NCBI GenBank assembly: GCA_024220505.1
Contig: JAKZZE010000028.1
Location: 682,001 to 746,000 of the forward strand
Origin: Rhizopus arrhizus
Lineage: Eukaryota > Mucoromycota > Mucoromycetes > Mucorales > Rhizopodaceae
Direction of reading: 5' to 3'
Length of the DNA: 64,000 bases
Shown: positions 45,847-55,839 of the stretch, one piece after another
Layout: each line of letters starts with the position of its first letter
How positions within the stretch are numbered: position 1 is the first letter of the stretch
Notes under the pieces: model-generated
The model's input: the letters and a program-made list of their open reading frames with translations, nothing else
Database searches by the model: none
Told to the model about the DNA's origin: nothing
Translations under genes and position numbers: made by a program

Positions 45847-47486
45847 CAGTAGGTCAAAAAATTGCTGCAAGGAATCCATTTTTCTCAGTTTTTTGTAGCG
45901 TACATCCTGTCACAATGGTACAAACTGCTTCTGTTTCTACATAGTAGATTTCCTACATGTCTTGAAAAATCCGAAAGAGTTTAAGCCCCATTGGATAAGT
46001 ATTGAAGGAAGTATGAGGCGCGCAATTTGAAAATTTGAAAAGACGAAAATTTGAACGAAATGGGTTTATTTATTAATATTTAGTTGGTCCTCCTTTTTTA
46101 TTAATAACCTCTTGAATTCTTGCCGGCATGCTATCGATATACCTTTGGCAAAGTTCTTTATCAAATTCATTCCATGCTTTTTCTACTCGTTCCCAAAGCT
46201 CATCCGTATTCTTTGCTCTACGTTCGTAACAGCTGAGCTTTAACTTCAGTTGATGCCATACATGTTCTATTGGATTTAAGTCCGGACTCTGAGCTGGCCA
46301 ATCGCTAATATAGCGCACTTGATGATTATCTAACCAGGCTATTGTGGATTTTGCCTTGTGCTTTGGATCATTATCATGCTGAAAGTAAATGTTGGACCAG
46401 TTGAAATTGTAGTACTCCATAGTATCACGAAGTGTAGTGTCTAATATATGCTGATAAACATCCGCGTTCATGTTCCCATCGTAAATTTGACAAGCATATC
46501 CTGGTCCTTCAGATGTTATGCAGCCCCACATCATCAACTTGCCGCCTCCATGCTTGACTGTAAACTCTAGATGATGCGGTTGAAGAGGATCACTTGGTCT
46601 TTTCCAATAATACTTACAACCATCAGAGCCCCATACGTTGATCTTGGTTTCATCAGAAAAGACGACTTTTCGCCATTCTTCCACTGTCCAATCCTGGTGC
46701 TTCTTGGCCCATTCTAATCGATGCTGCATATGAGCTTTTGTCAGAAACGGCTTCTTTTTTTTTATTGAAGAATGGAACTCCATTGATTTCAGGACGTTAA
46801 TTGCTGACTGGTATGAGATAGCATACCCAAGTTGAACCAGCTCCCGGTGTACCTCTTTGGCAGTCTTTAGAACCCCTTCAATGACTTTTCTTTTGATTAG
46901 CCGTTTCGTCACTTTGGAGACTAATGTAGGTCTACCAGCTGAGCCCATTGTCCTATTTGAAAACAACCGCCTAGAGTATCTACTAACAGTTGATTCATGT
47001 ACTCCAACCTCCTTAGCAATATCGTACGTTGATGTGGATCCAGTTAATGCTTGCTTGAGATCGTTTACTTTTTCTTCTGGCAGTCGTTTAGGCATGCGAT
47101 TGGTAATAAGGTAAAAAAGAGAAATAATTTAGATAAGAAAATTTAAAATTTAGAATAAAGGAATTGTAAGCGCTTTTATATACTGGCAACATTCTAATCA
47201 TGTCAAGAATGTGAAAAATTATGATAGCAACCGGTTGGGTCGTATTAAAATTTGTTATTCCAAACATATGTAAACAAGTAAAAAATGCCGGATGTTTATA
47301 AAATTCCCTTTAACAATATCAAATTCCACCAATAACTATTGCCCATATCAGATAATCGACGAATAAATGCCCCTTCTAGTGAGGTACAAACAATCAATGT
47401 TTGAGATAGTTTCATGCAGTATCCATAGACAACCAGCTGTAAAACCGGTATTTTGCAATTCCTTGCAGCAATTTTTTGACCTACTG
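45847..47486 (-). mobile_element. Intact Tc1-like element (1640 bp) in the DIRS recombinase
   Basis: Terminal inverted repeats of about 29 bp: CAGTAGGTCAAAAAATTGCT at 45847 and its complement ending at 47486. TA dinucleotides flank both ends (45845-45846, 47487-47488). It carries one intact transposase on the minus strand. TA duplication and CAGT termini are standard for Tc1/mariner. Confidence 0.93.
46073..47095 (-). CDS. Tc1-family DDE transposase, intact
   Basis: Cuts and pastes the element. The 340-aa single-exon ORF matches Tc1 size. An N-terminal paired-like helix-turn-helix pair ('GSTSTYDIAKEVGVHESTVS' and 'KTAKEVHRELVQLGY') has a GRP hinge between (SAGRPTLVSK). Catalytic residues: Asp in 'VVFSDETKINVWG', Asp in 'IYFQHDNDPKHKAK', Glu in 'SPDLNPIEHVWHQLK'. 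The GGG box 'KHGGGKLMMWGCI' is present. By hand count 35 residues separate the second Asp and the Glu. The start MPKRLPEEKV at 47095 is clear. No stop or shift is seen, so this copy could be active, though activity is inferred. Confidence 0.93.
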   Translation of the reverse strand: MPKRLPEEKVNDLKQALTGSTSTYDIAKEVGVHESTVSRYSRRLFSNRTMGSAGRPTLVSKVTKRLIKRKVIEGVLKTAKEVHRELVQLGYAISYQSAINVLKSMEFHSSIKKKKPFLTKAHMQHRLEWAKKHQDWTVEEWRKVVFSDETKINVWGSDGCKYYWKRPSDPLQPHHLEFTVKHGGGKLMMWGCITSEGPGYACQIYDGNMNADVYQHILDTTLRDTMEYYNFNWSNIYFQHDNDPKHKAKSTIAWLDNHQVRYISDWPAQSPDLNPIEHVWHQLKLKLSCYERRAKNTDELWERVEKAWNEFDKELCQRYIDSMPARIQEVINKKGGPTKY

Positions 47487-47805
47487 TACATCAACCATTG
47501 TCCTCTTCAACTATCTCTTCTTGGTTACATCGGGGTTTCATATCCTTATGCACAAGTGAATCGGGTGTTACTCTTCGGTCTTTGGCGTCTTCTCGATCAT
47601 TGGATCTAGGTGTCTCTAGAGATGATATTGTGACCTTGGGTAATTGGGCTTCATCGGACACATTCACACAGCACTATCAGCGCAATCATATGGCAAATGT
47701 AGACTTCACTTCGGTGGTTCTCTCAGGTGTTGAAGATGACGAATTCTTTGATGCTCAAAACTCATTCTCTGGATCAGCACAGTAATAATATTTCCTATTT
47801 TGTTC

Positions 47806-47891
47806 TTCAGGTCTAAATATCAATTCATAACAATTAATATTTAGTATGTCCTCCTTTTGCATTGTAAACTGCTTTAATGCGTTTAGACATA
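47806..47891 (-). pseudogene. Tc1 transposase C-terminal scrap
   Basis: The minus strand reads 'MSKRIKAVYNAKGGHTKY' then a stop at about 47839, the last 18 residues of a Tc1 transposase (compare the ends of the two neighbouring copies). It lies between the DIRS right end and the next Tc1 element, which is inserted at its TA (47890-47891). The rest of it is not found. Confidence 0.7.
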
Positions 47892-49436
47892 CAGTGGGTG
47901 GAAAAATGGTTCCAATGTTTTCGTCTCGCAACTTTAACGCTTTATAACTTTTGAACTACAAATGGTAACGATTCACAAAAACATGCATTTTGTAGCGCTT
48001 TTGTAGCTTATATTAGTGAAAAAAAAAATTGTTTGCACTGTTACACAATCGGGAGTAAACTAACATTAAGTACAAAAACCAACATTGGAACCATTTTTCC
48101 ACTACATGCTTTATTTTATTAATATCTCGTATGACCGCCCTTCGCAGCAATTACAGCTCTACAACGATCAGGCATACTGTCTATGTATCTCCTACAGTCT
48201 TCTGCTGTAAAAGTAGACCATTCTTTTTCAACACGATCCCATAATTCATGCACACCTTTTGCCCTAGTATCATATGCACTTAACTTGAGCTTAAGGTGGT
48301 GCCAGATGTGCTCTATTGGGTTTAGATCTGGACTTTGTGATGGCCAGTTGAAGGTATGGTCACACTTGAAGTTGTTATCCTTGAACCATTGCCTAGCTAG
48401 CTTTGATGTGTGTTTAGGATCGTTATCCTGTTGAAAATAGATGTCCTGAGGATTGTAATCGTAGTAATCAAGGCTATCCATGAGAGTTGTACTAAGAATT
48501 CCGACATAGTCAGAAGCTTTCATTGTGCCTTCACTAATCCAACATGCATAACCAGGCCCGTCATAGGTAATACAACCCCATACCATGATGCTACCGCCCC
48601 CTCCTTTAACTGTCAAGTCGAGATGATGGGGTTGAAGTTTATCATCTGGTCGACTCCAAAAGTATTTGCAACCATCTGACCCATAAACGTTGACTTTTGT
48701 TTCGTCACTAAATACCATACGTCTCCAGTCATCGCTTGTCCAGTTTTTATGCTCTTCCGCCCATGCTAGTCGTCTTGCTTTCTGAACCTTAGTCAATAAA
48801 GGCCTTTTTACTGTTAAGGATACATAAGATTATAGTCACTTTATTTTAGTAAAAGGAATCAGATATGATCCTGAATAATATGTTGACATAACTTGGAATC
48901 ATTTATAACATTATTCCCAACACAGATCAATAAAATACTTTGATTAGATTTTTATATTAAGCTTTATTCATATTAACTTCACATAGTCAAATAAGATGAC
49001 ATGGTTATAATATAGTTTAGTGATAGTATGAGCATGTTGAATAAGGAATGACGATTACTTACCGGATCATCATTAGTCATGAAAACATTTATCCTGACTG
49101 AGATATTATTGTTAGCAATGATATCCAATCACGGAACTAAAGGTCATTATATTCATCCGTACCGTCTTCTTAAATAGTCTTTATCCAGAGTTATCTGAAA
49201 CCATCCCAATAGCATAATTGACAATACAAGCTAGGAACAGGCTAAACTAATAATTAGAAATCGTAATCATCTATTCTGTCAAGTTGATTATAAATCTGTC
49301 CTAATTCTTTATCCGTATCATGTCTATAAATACTCTCACTTTTTACATGTAGAATTTATTTTTATCTGATAATAGTTATCTTAACTTAATAAAGAGATAC
49401 CAAGTTCTAACAGTATTTCTTTATCTTTGATTGCTA

Positions 49437-51732
49437 CAGTAGCGGACAAAACTGGTGCACAAAACTTTTTTTTAGCTTTTAACTACCATTACCTGCTCAT
49501 GGTAATTGCAATAGTCATGAAACTGTACTAGAAGGAGGATATACTAGTCATTGTAATCTATGTATGTTCTAAGCATGACATTGTTAAAACTGAGCGATAA
49601 GCGTGCTTTGAATTTATAAAATCTTATATTTTCTAAAAACCGCAAAAGTGGCTAAAATCTTAGACTTTATATAATCATCTCATCTCTTGATATTATCGGA
49701 TATTCTTCTTTGCATATGCTAATAATATGCGTGTATATCATTTTCAGTAAAAGAACCCGGCTCTTTAACTATTCTTTTCCAAAGATCATCGACCCTTTTT
49801 CATCTAGTGTCGTATCATCATACCTTTGCCATCAATTGCCACCTGGCATGCTTAAGCGGACTTAGGCCGGGATTAGTGGCGGCTAAACTTGTAGCACAGA
49901 AGCGCTGTTATCAAATATTGAGTTTGTGACATGCGTTGACTTGTGCCTTGTGTCATTGTCATACTGAAACGAGAGATTACGACGTTTTAGACTACTATAC
50001 GCTAGGCTTTTGTGGTATGAAGTAAGCGAAATATATGTGTATATTTATGAGTTCATTATACCATCGTATACCTGACACACATATTCTGGTCCTCAATATC
50101 TAATACAGCCTTAAAACATAACAGAGCAGCCAGCATGCTTCATTGTTTGATCACCGTGAAAAAATCGCTAAGGTTGCTCGACTTGCTTTCAATATTAGTG
50201 TATACTATCTGCATCCATAATGTTCATATTTGCTTCATTGCTAAAGATAGCAGACTTCCAGCCCTCTATTGTATACAATGGCTTGTTGTGATTGTTAAGG
50301 ATACATAAGATTATAGTCACTTTATTTTAGTAAAAGGAATCATATATGATCCTGAATAATATGTTGACATAACTTGGAATCATTTATAACATTATTCCCA
50401 ACACAGATCAATAAAATACTTTGATTAGATTTTTATATTAAGCTTTATTCATATTAGCTTCACATAGTCAAATAAGATGACATGGTTGTAATATAGTTTA
50501 GTGATAGTATGAGCATGTTGAATAAGGAATGACGATTACTTACCGGATCATCATTAGTCATGAAAACATTTATCCTGACTGAGATATTATTGTTAGCAAT
50601 GATATCCAATCACGGAACTAAAGGTCATTATATTCATCCGTACCGTCTCCTTAAATAGTCTTTATCCAGAGTTATCTGAAACCATCCCAATAGCATAATT
50701 GACAATACAAGCTAGGAACAGGCTAAACTAATAATTAGAAATCGTAATCATCTATTCTGGCAAGTTGATTATAAATCTGTCCTAATTCTTTATCCGTATC
50801 ATGTCTATAAATACTCTCACTTTTTACATGTAGAATTATTTTTTTATCATACAATAGTTATCTTAACTTAATAAAGAGATACCAAGTTCTAACAGTATTT
50901 CTTTATCTTTGATTGCTATATTATATTTACCTAAAACTCCCCTATCCTAAACAGTGATACCACATTCATCGCTTTTTCCGACTTATACAGCTGATGAAAT
51001 TCTTCGATTCCTTACTTCCGGACTCAAAATCTAGCTTCCTACAGTGCCTTCAGACTAACAGTCTGCTAATACTGTATCTTAAGGTCCTCGAAATGTGCTG
51101 AGCATCAGAAACTGTGTGTAACGGACCTTGTCCAAGCTTTAGGTTGATGACTGAACTAGTAACTTTTCAGACTAAAAGCGGGAGACCTTCATGATCACAA
51201 GACATTAAGTTTCTTTCTTCCCTCTTTCTCCTGTTGATTGTCCATTTAGAGATTCTTGTTATTCTAGAAATATCTGTTGTCGTACGAACTAAGTGTATTC
51301 GAGATCTCAGAGTTTCGTTTTTACAGTTGCTTATTTTCTTAAACATATAAGGCTAGTACTTTGTTATAGTGAATAGGGTAAAAACAAAAGGGGGGATTCA
51401 ATGGGAAATACAAAATAACTACGATTTTATATATTTTTTAAGAGCTACTAAGATTTACTAATATGCTGTGAAATCTGAAAGCAAACGGGAGAGATATGGG
51501 GAAAATTGAAAGAAGGCTAGACAAGCACTACATTTTTGGCGAAAATTGAAATATGCAAAAAATCACTAAAAATGACCTTATGCCTGAAGGATGTCCGGCA
51601 CAGTTCCGGTTTACATAACATAATGTATATTTTAGACTGTCTTTCAGATGGTATATGCCACAAAAGTCGCAGACATATGGCGGAGATACAATGTTGATTT
51701 TAATTTTTGTGCACCAGTTTTGTCCGCTACTG
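49437..51732 (-). mobile_element. Tc1-like element B, decayed, carrying a solo LTR
   Basis: Inverted ends CAGTAGCGGACAAAACTGGT (49437) and its complement (ending 51732) are flanked by TA. The internal minus-strand transposase is full of stops but readable: 'WKSAIFSNEANMNI' (first Asp changed to Asn in SNEA), 'MKHAGCSVMF', 'QYDNDTRHKSTHVTN' and 'VDDLWKRIVKEPGSF'. The loss of reading frame but near-perfect ends suggest mobilisation in trans by another transposase. LTR A (50293-50953) sits inside. Confidence 0.85.
50293..50953 (+). repeat. Solo LTR, family A (inner, 661 bp), with target duplication
   Basis: It runs from TGTTAAGGATACATAAG to CCTATCCTAAACA with GTGAT at 50288-50292 and 50954-50958. 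It lies in the transposase relic of Tc1 element B. It is nearly identical to the outer LTR, so both insertions are of similar, recent age. Confidence 0.92.
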
Positions 51733-52140
51733 TATATTATATTTACCTAAAACTCCCCTTTCCTAAACATTTACCTTTATCTTAGCATGGAAGTTCATAC
51801 TTTTCATAACCTTAATGGTACCTGAGTAGCTAATATTATGGCCAGCGCATACTAGATACTTATGGACAGCCTTCGCAGTCTTGAGTGTACCATTGACAAT
51901 CTGCTTACGTATATAAGACTTGGTGGTAACACTTAGAGCAGCCTTTCTACCAGGGTTTGCTGTTACTCTACCAGGAGAAACCTTGTTGGCATATCTACAG
52001 TAGATGAAAAAATATGAGCAACCTTTTGGCAAAATCGACTTTTTTCGCTTTATCAAAAGGTGCATGCCAACTACCAGCTTGGGGCTCCTATGGTGTATTT
52101 TCGGGGTCATGTGTCTTGAAACAGTAAAGGCCTCATGTAG

Positions 52141-52559
52141 TAATACCGGAAATTGAGAGAGGGATGAGAATGCGAATTTAAAAATTTGACTTCCGGCTAG
52201 CTTAAATTATGTACCGTATTCATATGTTTACATTTAAATCAACAAAGAACATATCAGAAGACTATACAGAGTACTTGTATGAAACTGTAAGTGTTCCTCA
52301 TTGTATCCATATAAAAGCAAGTGCAACTTCAGGAGCCCTTGGTTTCTTTTTTTTTTATTCAACTTCTATCACTACTTTTCATCATCATACCTAAATCTAT
52401 ACCAATGGAAAAGCAATCCATAAATAAAAGATATATCACTAAATAGCATGAAGCCAGAGGATATCGCAGATAAACATTACGTTCATTCTCGCACAGTTTA
52501 AAGATAAGCTAGAAAGCTTTTTCCATGAAAGTCACACCTGTCTGCTGGAATACATACTA
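52141..52559. other. Spacer, no gene seen
   Basis: AT-rich DNA between Tc1 element A and a Tc1 relic. It probably contains the missing right end of element A in decayed form, but no terminal repeat is visible. Confidence 0.35.
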
Positions 52560-52879
52560 TTGTCGCTTATGCCGTGAAGCACTATATTGAGCTGTGTATT
52601 ATTACTGGTCATCAAACAATAGCGAAAGAGTTATTTAGGGAGTTGGGTAAGTTTGGTTACTTGTTGATGTACCGTTCAGGAGTAAACACGCTGAGATCCA
52701 TAAACTGCCACCGAGAGCTAAAAAAAAGAAGGCATTTTTAAAAAAGGATCATTGAAAAAAGCAGATGACCTGAGTAAAAAGGCACCGCAACTGGTCAAGT
52801 CAAGAGTGACAACCAGTAGCGTTCTCAGCTGAAGCAAAGACTAGCATCTAGTGATCAGATGGGGTAAAGCAGTATAGAG
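52560..52879 (+). pseudogene. Tc1 transposase relic
   Basis: The plus strand reads 'HQTIAKELFRELGKFGYLL', then 'KKKAFLKKDH', 'RHRNWSSQE' and, in a shifted frame, 'SDGVKQYR'. These equal the hinge-to-core region of Tc1 transposases (compare TDDWRRMVFSDETKVNVYGSD-type blocks). Stops and shifts are frequent. The right side is cut by the LTR at 52880. Confidence 0.6.
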
Positions 52880-53303
52880 TGTTTTGCCAAGTATTAAAAT
52901 AAGAGACAAAAACTAAAAAAGACAATAGTTGAGAAACTAAAGATTATATGTTGCTTTATTAATAAAAACATTTGAGGCTATTTATACTTTTTGGATGTCT
53001 GGGTCTTTACCGCTATTTCAATTGATCGGTTAAAAGAATGATGTGGGAAGGATGGGAAGATAAAGGAAAGATAGTGGATAATCATTAGTCGCTGTCTTCT
53101 TGACGAATCAAGGGACAATGAAGTAGATAAATTATTGATCTAACGATAATTATCGAACAAGGTTGGATTGAATTGCTGTTGTTGTAATCAGGTTCCGATA
53201 TAGTCGTGGGAACGCCGATAGAGACAACAGGGCAAAGTTGGCTATTGTGGAGATCTCTTGTTTATCCATGAATGTTTACTTTACTAATTGTGTGGATACA
53301 ACA
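52880..53303 (-). repeat. Solo LTR, family E (424 bp), inverted copy
   Basis: It begins TGTTTTGCCAAG and ends GTGGATACAACA, the reverse complement of the LTR at 25936-26359 with the same length and small differences. Flanks are TAGAG and AGGAT, not a target duplication. One side continues the Tc1 relic, the other does not. Confidence 0.85.
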
Positions 53304-53598
53304 AGGATACTGTAATAGCTGTTGTTTTTTGAAATAGATTGTTGAAAACCTAGTATCGTGATGGACTGTTGGGCTAAATGAAAGATTTACCGTCCACATT
53401 TTTGCAAGCCTGTAGCGGAGCTAAAATCAAGTATATAGACATAAGCTATACATCATTCGAAAGCCCGGACCATTTACTCTCCGATGGTGTAACATTTATA
53501 TCCAAAAAAGGCAATAGTCGGACATTAATGAAGCTAGAAGATAGACGCTATATAGCCCTGATTTGTATGGTTATCTATGAAAGTTTTATTTGTTTATT

Positions 53599-54790
53599 TT
53601 AAGCAGTGCGGAGCTTTTTCATGGTGGTACAAGATGTAGGAGCATAATCTTCATCATATTCGTTTTCGGAATCCTCATCTGAGATGAAAATAATTGGTTC
53701 CGTTTCCCCTTGATCACTAGTGCTATCCTCTAAGACGGTAGTCAGCAAAGATACCAGGGGACCTTGGTTGGCAATGCCTGCTCTAGTGAACGACACTTGC
53801 GAAAAGCAAGCAAGTATTGCCTTCCAGTGATCACCGGCATGTTTTCTACGCCATATAAACTCTACTAACTTCCATGGCATCATCGATGCTGTACGATGAC
53901 GACTAGTCACTCCTCGTTTGATACCATTCCAGGTGCCTAGTAGCAGGTTGTTAGCATCGTCTAAGAATTCTATGATCTACACAAGTACGTACCTTCTATA
54001 GTATTAGTACAAGCACCTGTCTTCGGATCACGGAACGTCTTTGAGTGATTGACCGTTTCCACTATTAAGTTTCGGCTTGGATCACTGTCAATGCCTTTAT
54101 AGCCTTTCCAGCAATCTACCATAACATGCGAGCCTGTCATCAATGATTAGGTGCACTGATCATCTAGCATATACATATTCTAATCATTACCATCCTTTAC
54201 GAATGTATCGATTATCAACTTCAAGGTATTTTGATTGCGGTTAGGCACCGTCAACAAGAACACCTTACGCTCGGGCGTACGCTCTACACCTCCAACAACC
54301 CAAACACCATCGACCCTCTTCCCCTTATTGTACTTTCGCTTCCCAAACTTGCTTTCGTCTATTTCAACGACAATTGGCTGCCCATCACTGTTAACTCCAC
54401 CTAAGTATGACTTGTTAATCACATACTCTGATGTAAACAAAGCATCACGTACCGACTTGAACATCTTCAATTCGAAGATCTGCCTCCATTACTTGGTATA
54501 TGTCCGTAATAATGTTGCGGACAGTCGGCAGACTAAGACCAGTCATAGTAGATATTGTTCCGTTTGGAACTTGTAACAGAAAAAGGTACACTACTAAGAG
54601 TGTTTGATGAATAATGGACTTGCGACCTTGGAAAAAGGAGCCGTCCAAGTAAGAAATACGGCTACGACCGCACGCACAGTTCCTTGAGCCACATCGCCAA
54701 AAGAATCCATCTCGGCTGGACTGGTTCAAGCGCATTTCAGAGCCTTCTTTACACTTGCGTGTAGAAAAAAAAGCACCATTTTCCTTTAAA
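53599..54790 (-). pseudogene. Merlin/ISXO2-like transposase
   Basis: Merlin is the eukaryotic counterpart of bacterial IS1595/IS1016. N-terminal zinc-ribbon-like part: 'GFFWRCGSRNCACGRSRISY' with 'LDGSFFQGRKS', then a helix-turn-helix ('TISTMTGLSLPTVRNIITD'). DDE core: 'VVEIDESKFGKRKYNKGKRV' (first Asp), 'GVERTPERKVFLLTV', 'MVDCWKGYKGI' (second Asp) and 'TVNHSKTFRDPKTGACTNTI' leading to the Glu in TNTIE. An intron of about 60 bp separates TNTIE from 'WNGIKRGVTSRHR'. A frame change occurs near 54460 and a stop near 54178, so the copy may be broken unless those are introns. The C-terminal tail is acidic. Confidence 0.75.
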
Positions 54791-55182
54791 TACCTTATAC
54801 CAGTTGCCTTTAGTTACGTTCCCTCCCATTTAAAAACAAACTTACTTCATAGTACAGTCAGCCGTCATAGTTCTTTCGGCAATATAAGCAAGAGTTGGCA
54901 TGTTGTTAGCAGCGTTGGAATACATTAGATTTTGATGAAATGGATAAAAAGATGAAGGAAAGAACAAAAAAAAGACAAACGTATCTCTTTTTATACTTTT
55001 TTACAAGCTTTGTTATCATTCCGAGATCAGCCGATAGATAGGAAGCATCTCCGCAACGGAAGTTCGTTTTACCGTAGTGAGATGACAAAAGTTTTCCCGA
55101 AACTCTTGAGGTTTTGAAAAAAAAAATGCTAAGTAACTTAGAGTAAAAGTTAAGCAAAAAGTAGATGACAATGTATGAGCAT

Positions 55183-55255
55183 CTACAGGGAATCGAACCA
55201 ACGACCTCCACATTTGAAAGCTATCGACGTAGCTATTTGACCAAGAATGCTGATT
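55183..55255 (-). other. tRNA-like sequence (pseudo-tRNA)
   Basis: On the minus strand the stretch beginning gcattcttggtcaaatagct contains a perfect B box (ggttcgattcc) and ends gtagatgc, partly complementary to its 5' end (gcattct). Overall length is tRNA-like (about 72 nt). The anticodon stem does not pair and the T stem is poor, so I do not call a functional tRNA or an anticodon. It could be the head of a SINE or a decayed gene caught in the transposon. Confidence 0.35.
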
Positions 55256-55576
55256 TGCCGATTTTCGTTTTGCAAGTCCTTCTGTCATCAAATTTCTGAT
55301 TTTTGACGCGGATTTTCTCGACCTTCAGAAGTCGTATCTCGACCCGGATTTTTTTAATGATCTTGTACTTGCCCGCACTCTTGCTTGGAGTAATAGGATG
55401 GAGGAAAAAAACAACGGAACTTCGAGAATCTCGCAGTTCACCATTTTTGGTATAATAAACTCCGCTTGAAAATAACAGAATCGTGTTCTGTGACCTCAAT
55501 AACCATATTAAGCATATTAAACTCCGCGTGCGGAGTTTATATATGTATATATAGTATGTGGACGGTAAATCTTTCA

Positions 55577-55839
55577 CAGATCCTTCTGGTGGGAAACTTG
55601 ATTGTATTCCATGACAAACTCCTTGCTGAAAGCTTGTCGTTTTTTCCCTTCTTCTGGGAGATAATCCAGGGAGATGTTTTGAGGTATTCTGATGGCCTTT
55701 GCTTCAAATTCTGTAGCTTGATGATCTTGGGCTCGAGCTGAAGCCCATCCGTAGACTGCCAATCTTTTCGCTGCTTCCCTACATTCTGACTGAATCTTTG
55801 CCAGTTTCATTGGGTTGACGGTATTAGTTGCTGTTTGTA
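55577..55839 (-). other. Unrecognised coding-like fragment between two transposon ends
   Basis: A minus-strand frame of about 88 codons ('KIQSECREAAKRLAVYGWA', 'KAIRIPQNISLDYLPEEG', 'FSKEFVMEYNQVS') is clean and protein-like but has no start. It is bounded exact-to-exact by the Tc1 end (TA at 55838-55839) and the Merlin-like end (55576). It is therefore the visible part of an older gene split by both insertions. No family recognised. Confidence 0.4.

Larger units (their letters stand above)
45067..47785 (+). pseudogene. DIRS tyrosine recombinase, split by a Tc1 insertion
   Basis: Integrates the circular DIRS DNA. The frame is the end of a much longer open frame (42958-45852) that runs in a different phase through the RT gene; a plausible start is the ATG at 45067 (MSQNTSPSTTQEL). 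The N-terminal SAM-like helices ('GYRKNQLRFLEWAQQHNVSY') lead to the core with the first catalytic Arg in 'MSAFLRPSDLARIPF'. The frame stops at 45852 inside the transposon. Beyond it, 47487-47785 resumes in the same phase with 'ISSWLHRGF', 'SLASSRSLDLGVSRDDI' and 'TLGNWASSDTFTQHYQRNH' with the catalytic Tyr. Only the insertion breaks the gene. I do not write the joined product. Confidence 0.85.
42141..47805 (+). mobile_element. DIRS-like tyrosine-recombinase retrotransposon, nearly complete, interrupted by Tc1
   Basis: The 30-bp end sequences 42141-42170 and 47776-47805 are exact reverse complements (the first starts gaacaaaataggaaatatta), that is, inverted terminal repeats as in DIRS elements. 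In order it holds a gag-like ORF (42306-43223), RT/RNase H with a methyltransferase-like tail (about 43010-45157), and a tyrosine recombinase in a third frame (45067-45852 plus 47487-47785). There is no DDE integrase, as expected for DIRS. A 1640-bp Tc1 element splits the recombinase. All three frames are otherwise open, so apart from that insertion the copy looks young. Confidence 0.9.
48812..51769 (+). repeat. LTR family A (outer), split by Tc1 element B
   Basis: It starts TGTTAAGGATACATAAG at 48812 and ends CCTTTCCTAAACA at 51769, with TTTAC on both sides (48807-48811 and 51770-51774). 49437-51732 inside it is a separate Tc1 element at a duplicated TA. Without that insert the LTR is about 662 bp, like the copy at 50293-50953. 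Confidence 0.9.
47892..52140 (-). mobile_element. Tc1-like element A, split by nested insertions
   Basis: The left end is CAGTGGGTGGAAAAATGG after TA. The transposase is in two halves: the C-terminal 48119-48805 (catalytic Asp 'MVFSDETKVNVYG', 'YFQQDNDPKHTSK', Glu 'SPDLNPIEHIWHH', GGG box 'KGGGGSIMVWGCI') and the N-terminal 51770-about 52110 ('RYANKVSPGRVTANPGRKAA', 'AVHKYLVCAGHNISYSGT'). An LTR with TTTAC target repeats splits them between the hinge and the core. Both halves are mostly open, apart from a shift near 52020. By hand count 37 residues separate the second Asp and the Glu. The right terminus was not found. Confidence 0.85.
53379..55576 (-). mobile_element. Merlin-like (IS1595/ISXO2-type) DNA transposon
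   Basis: A 21-bp inverted pair bounds the block: TGAAAGATTTACCGTCCACA at 53379 and its complement ending at 55576. Inside is a transposase with an ISXO2-like DDE domain. No matching 8-9 bp target duplication was found at these ends, so the true borders might differ. The region between 54800 and 55556 also holds a tRNA-like stretch. Confidence 0.65.

Noticed and set aside
55183..55255. Functional tRNA gene
   Set aside because: The B box is perfect but the anticodon and T stems do not pair and the acceptor stem has mismatches; kept only as tRNA-like.
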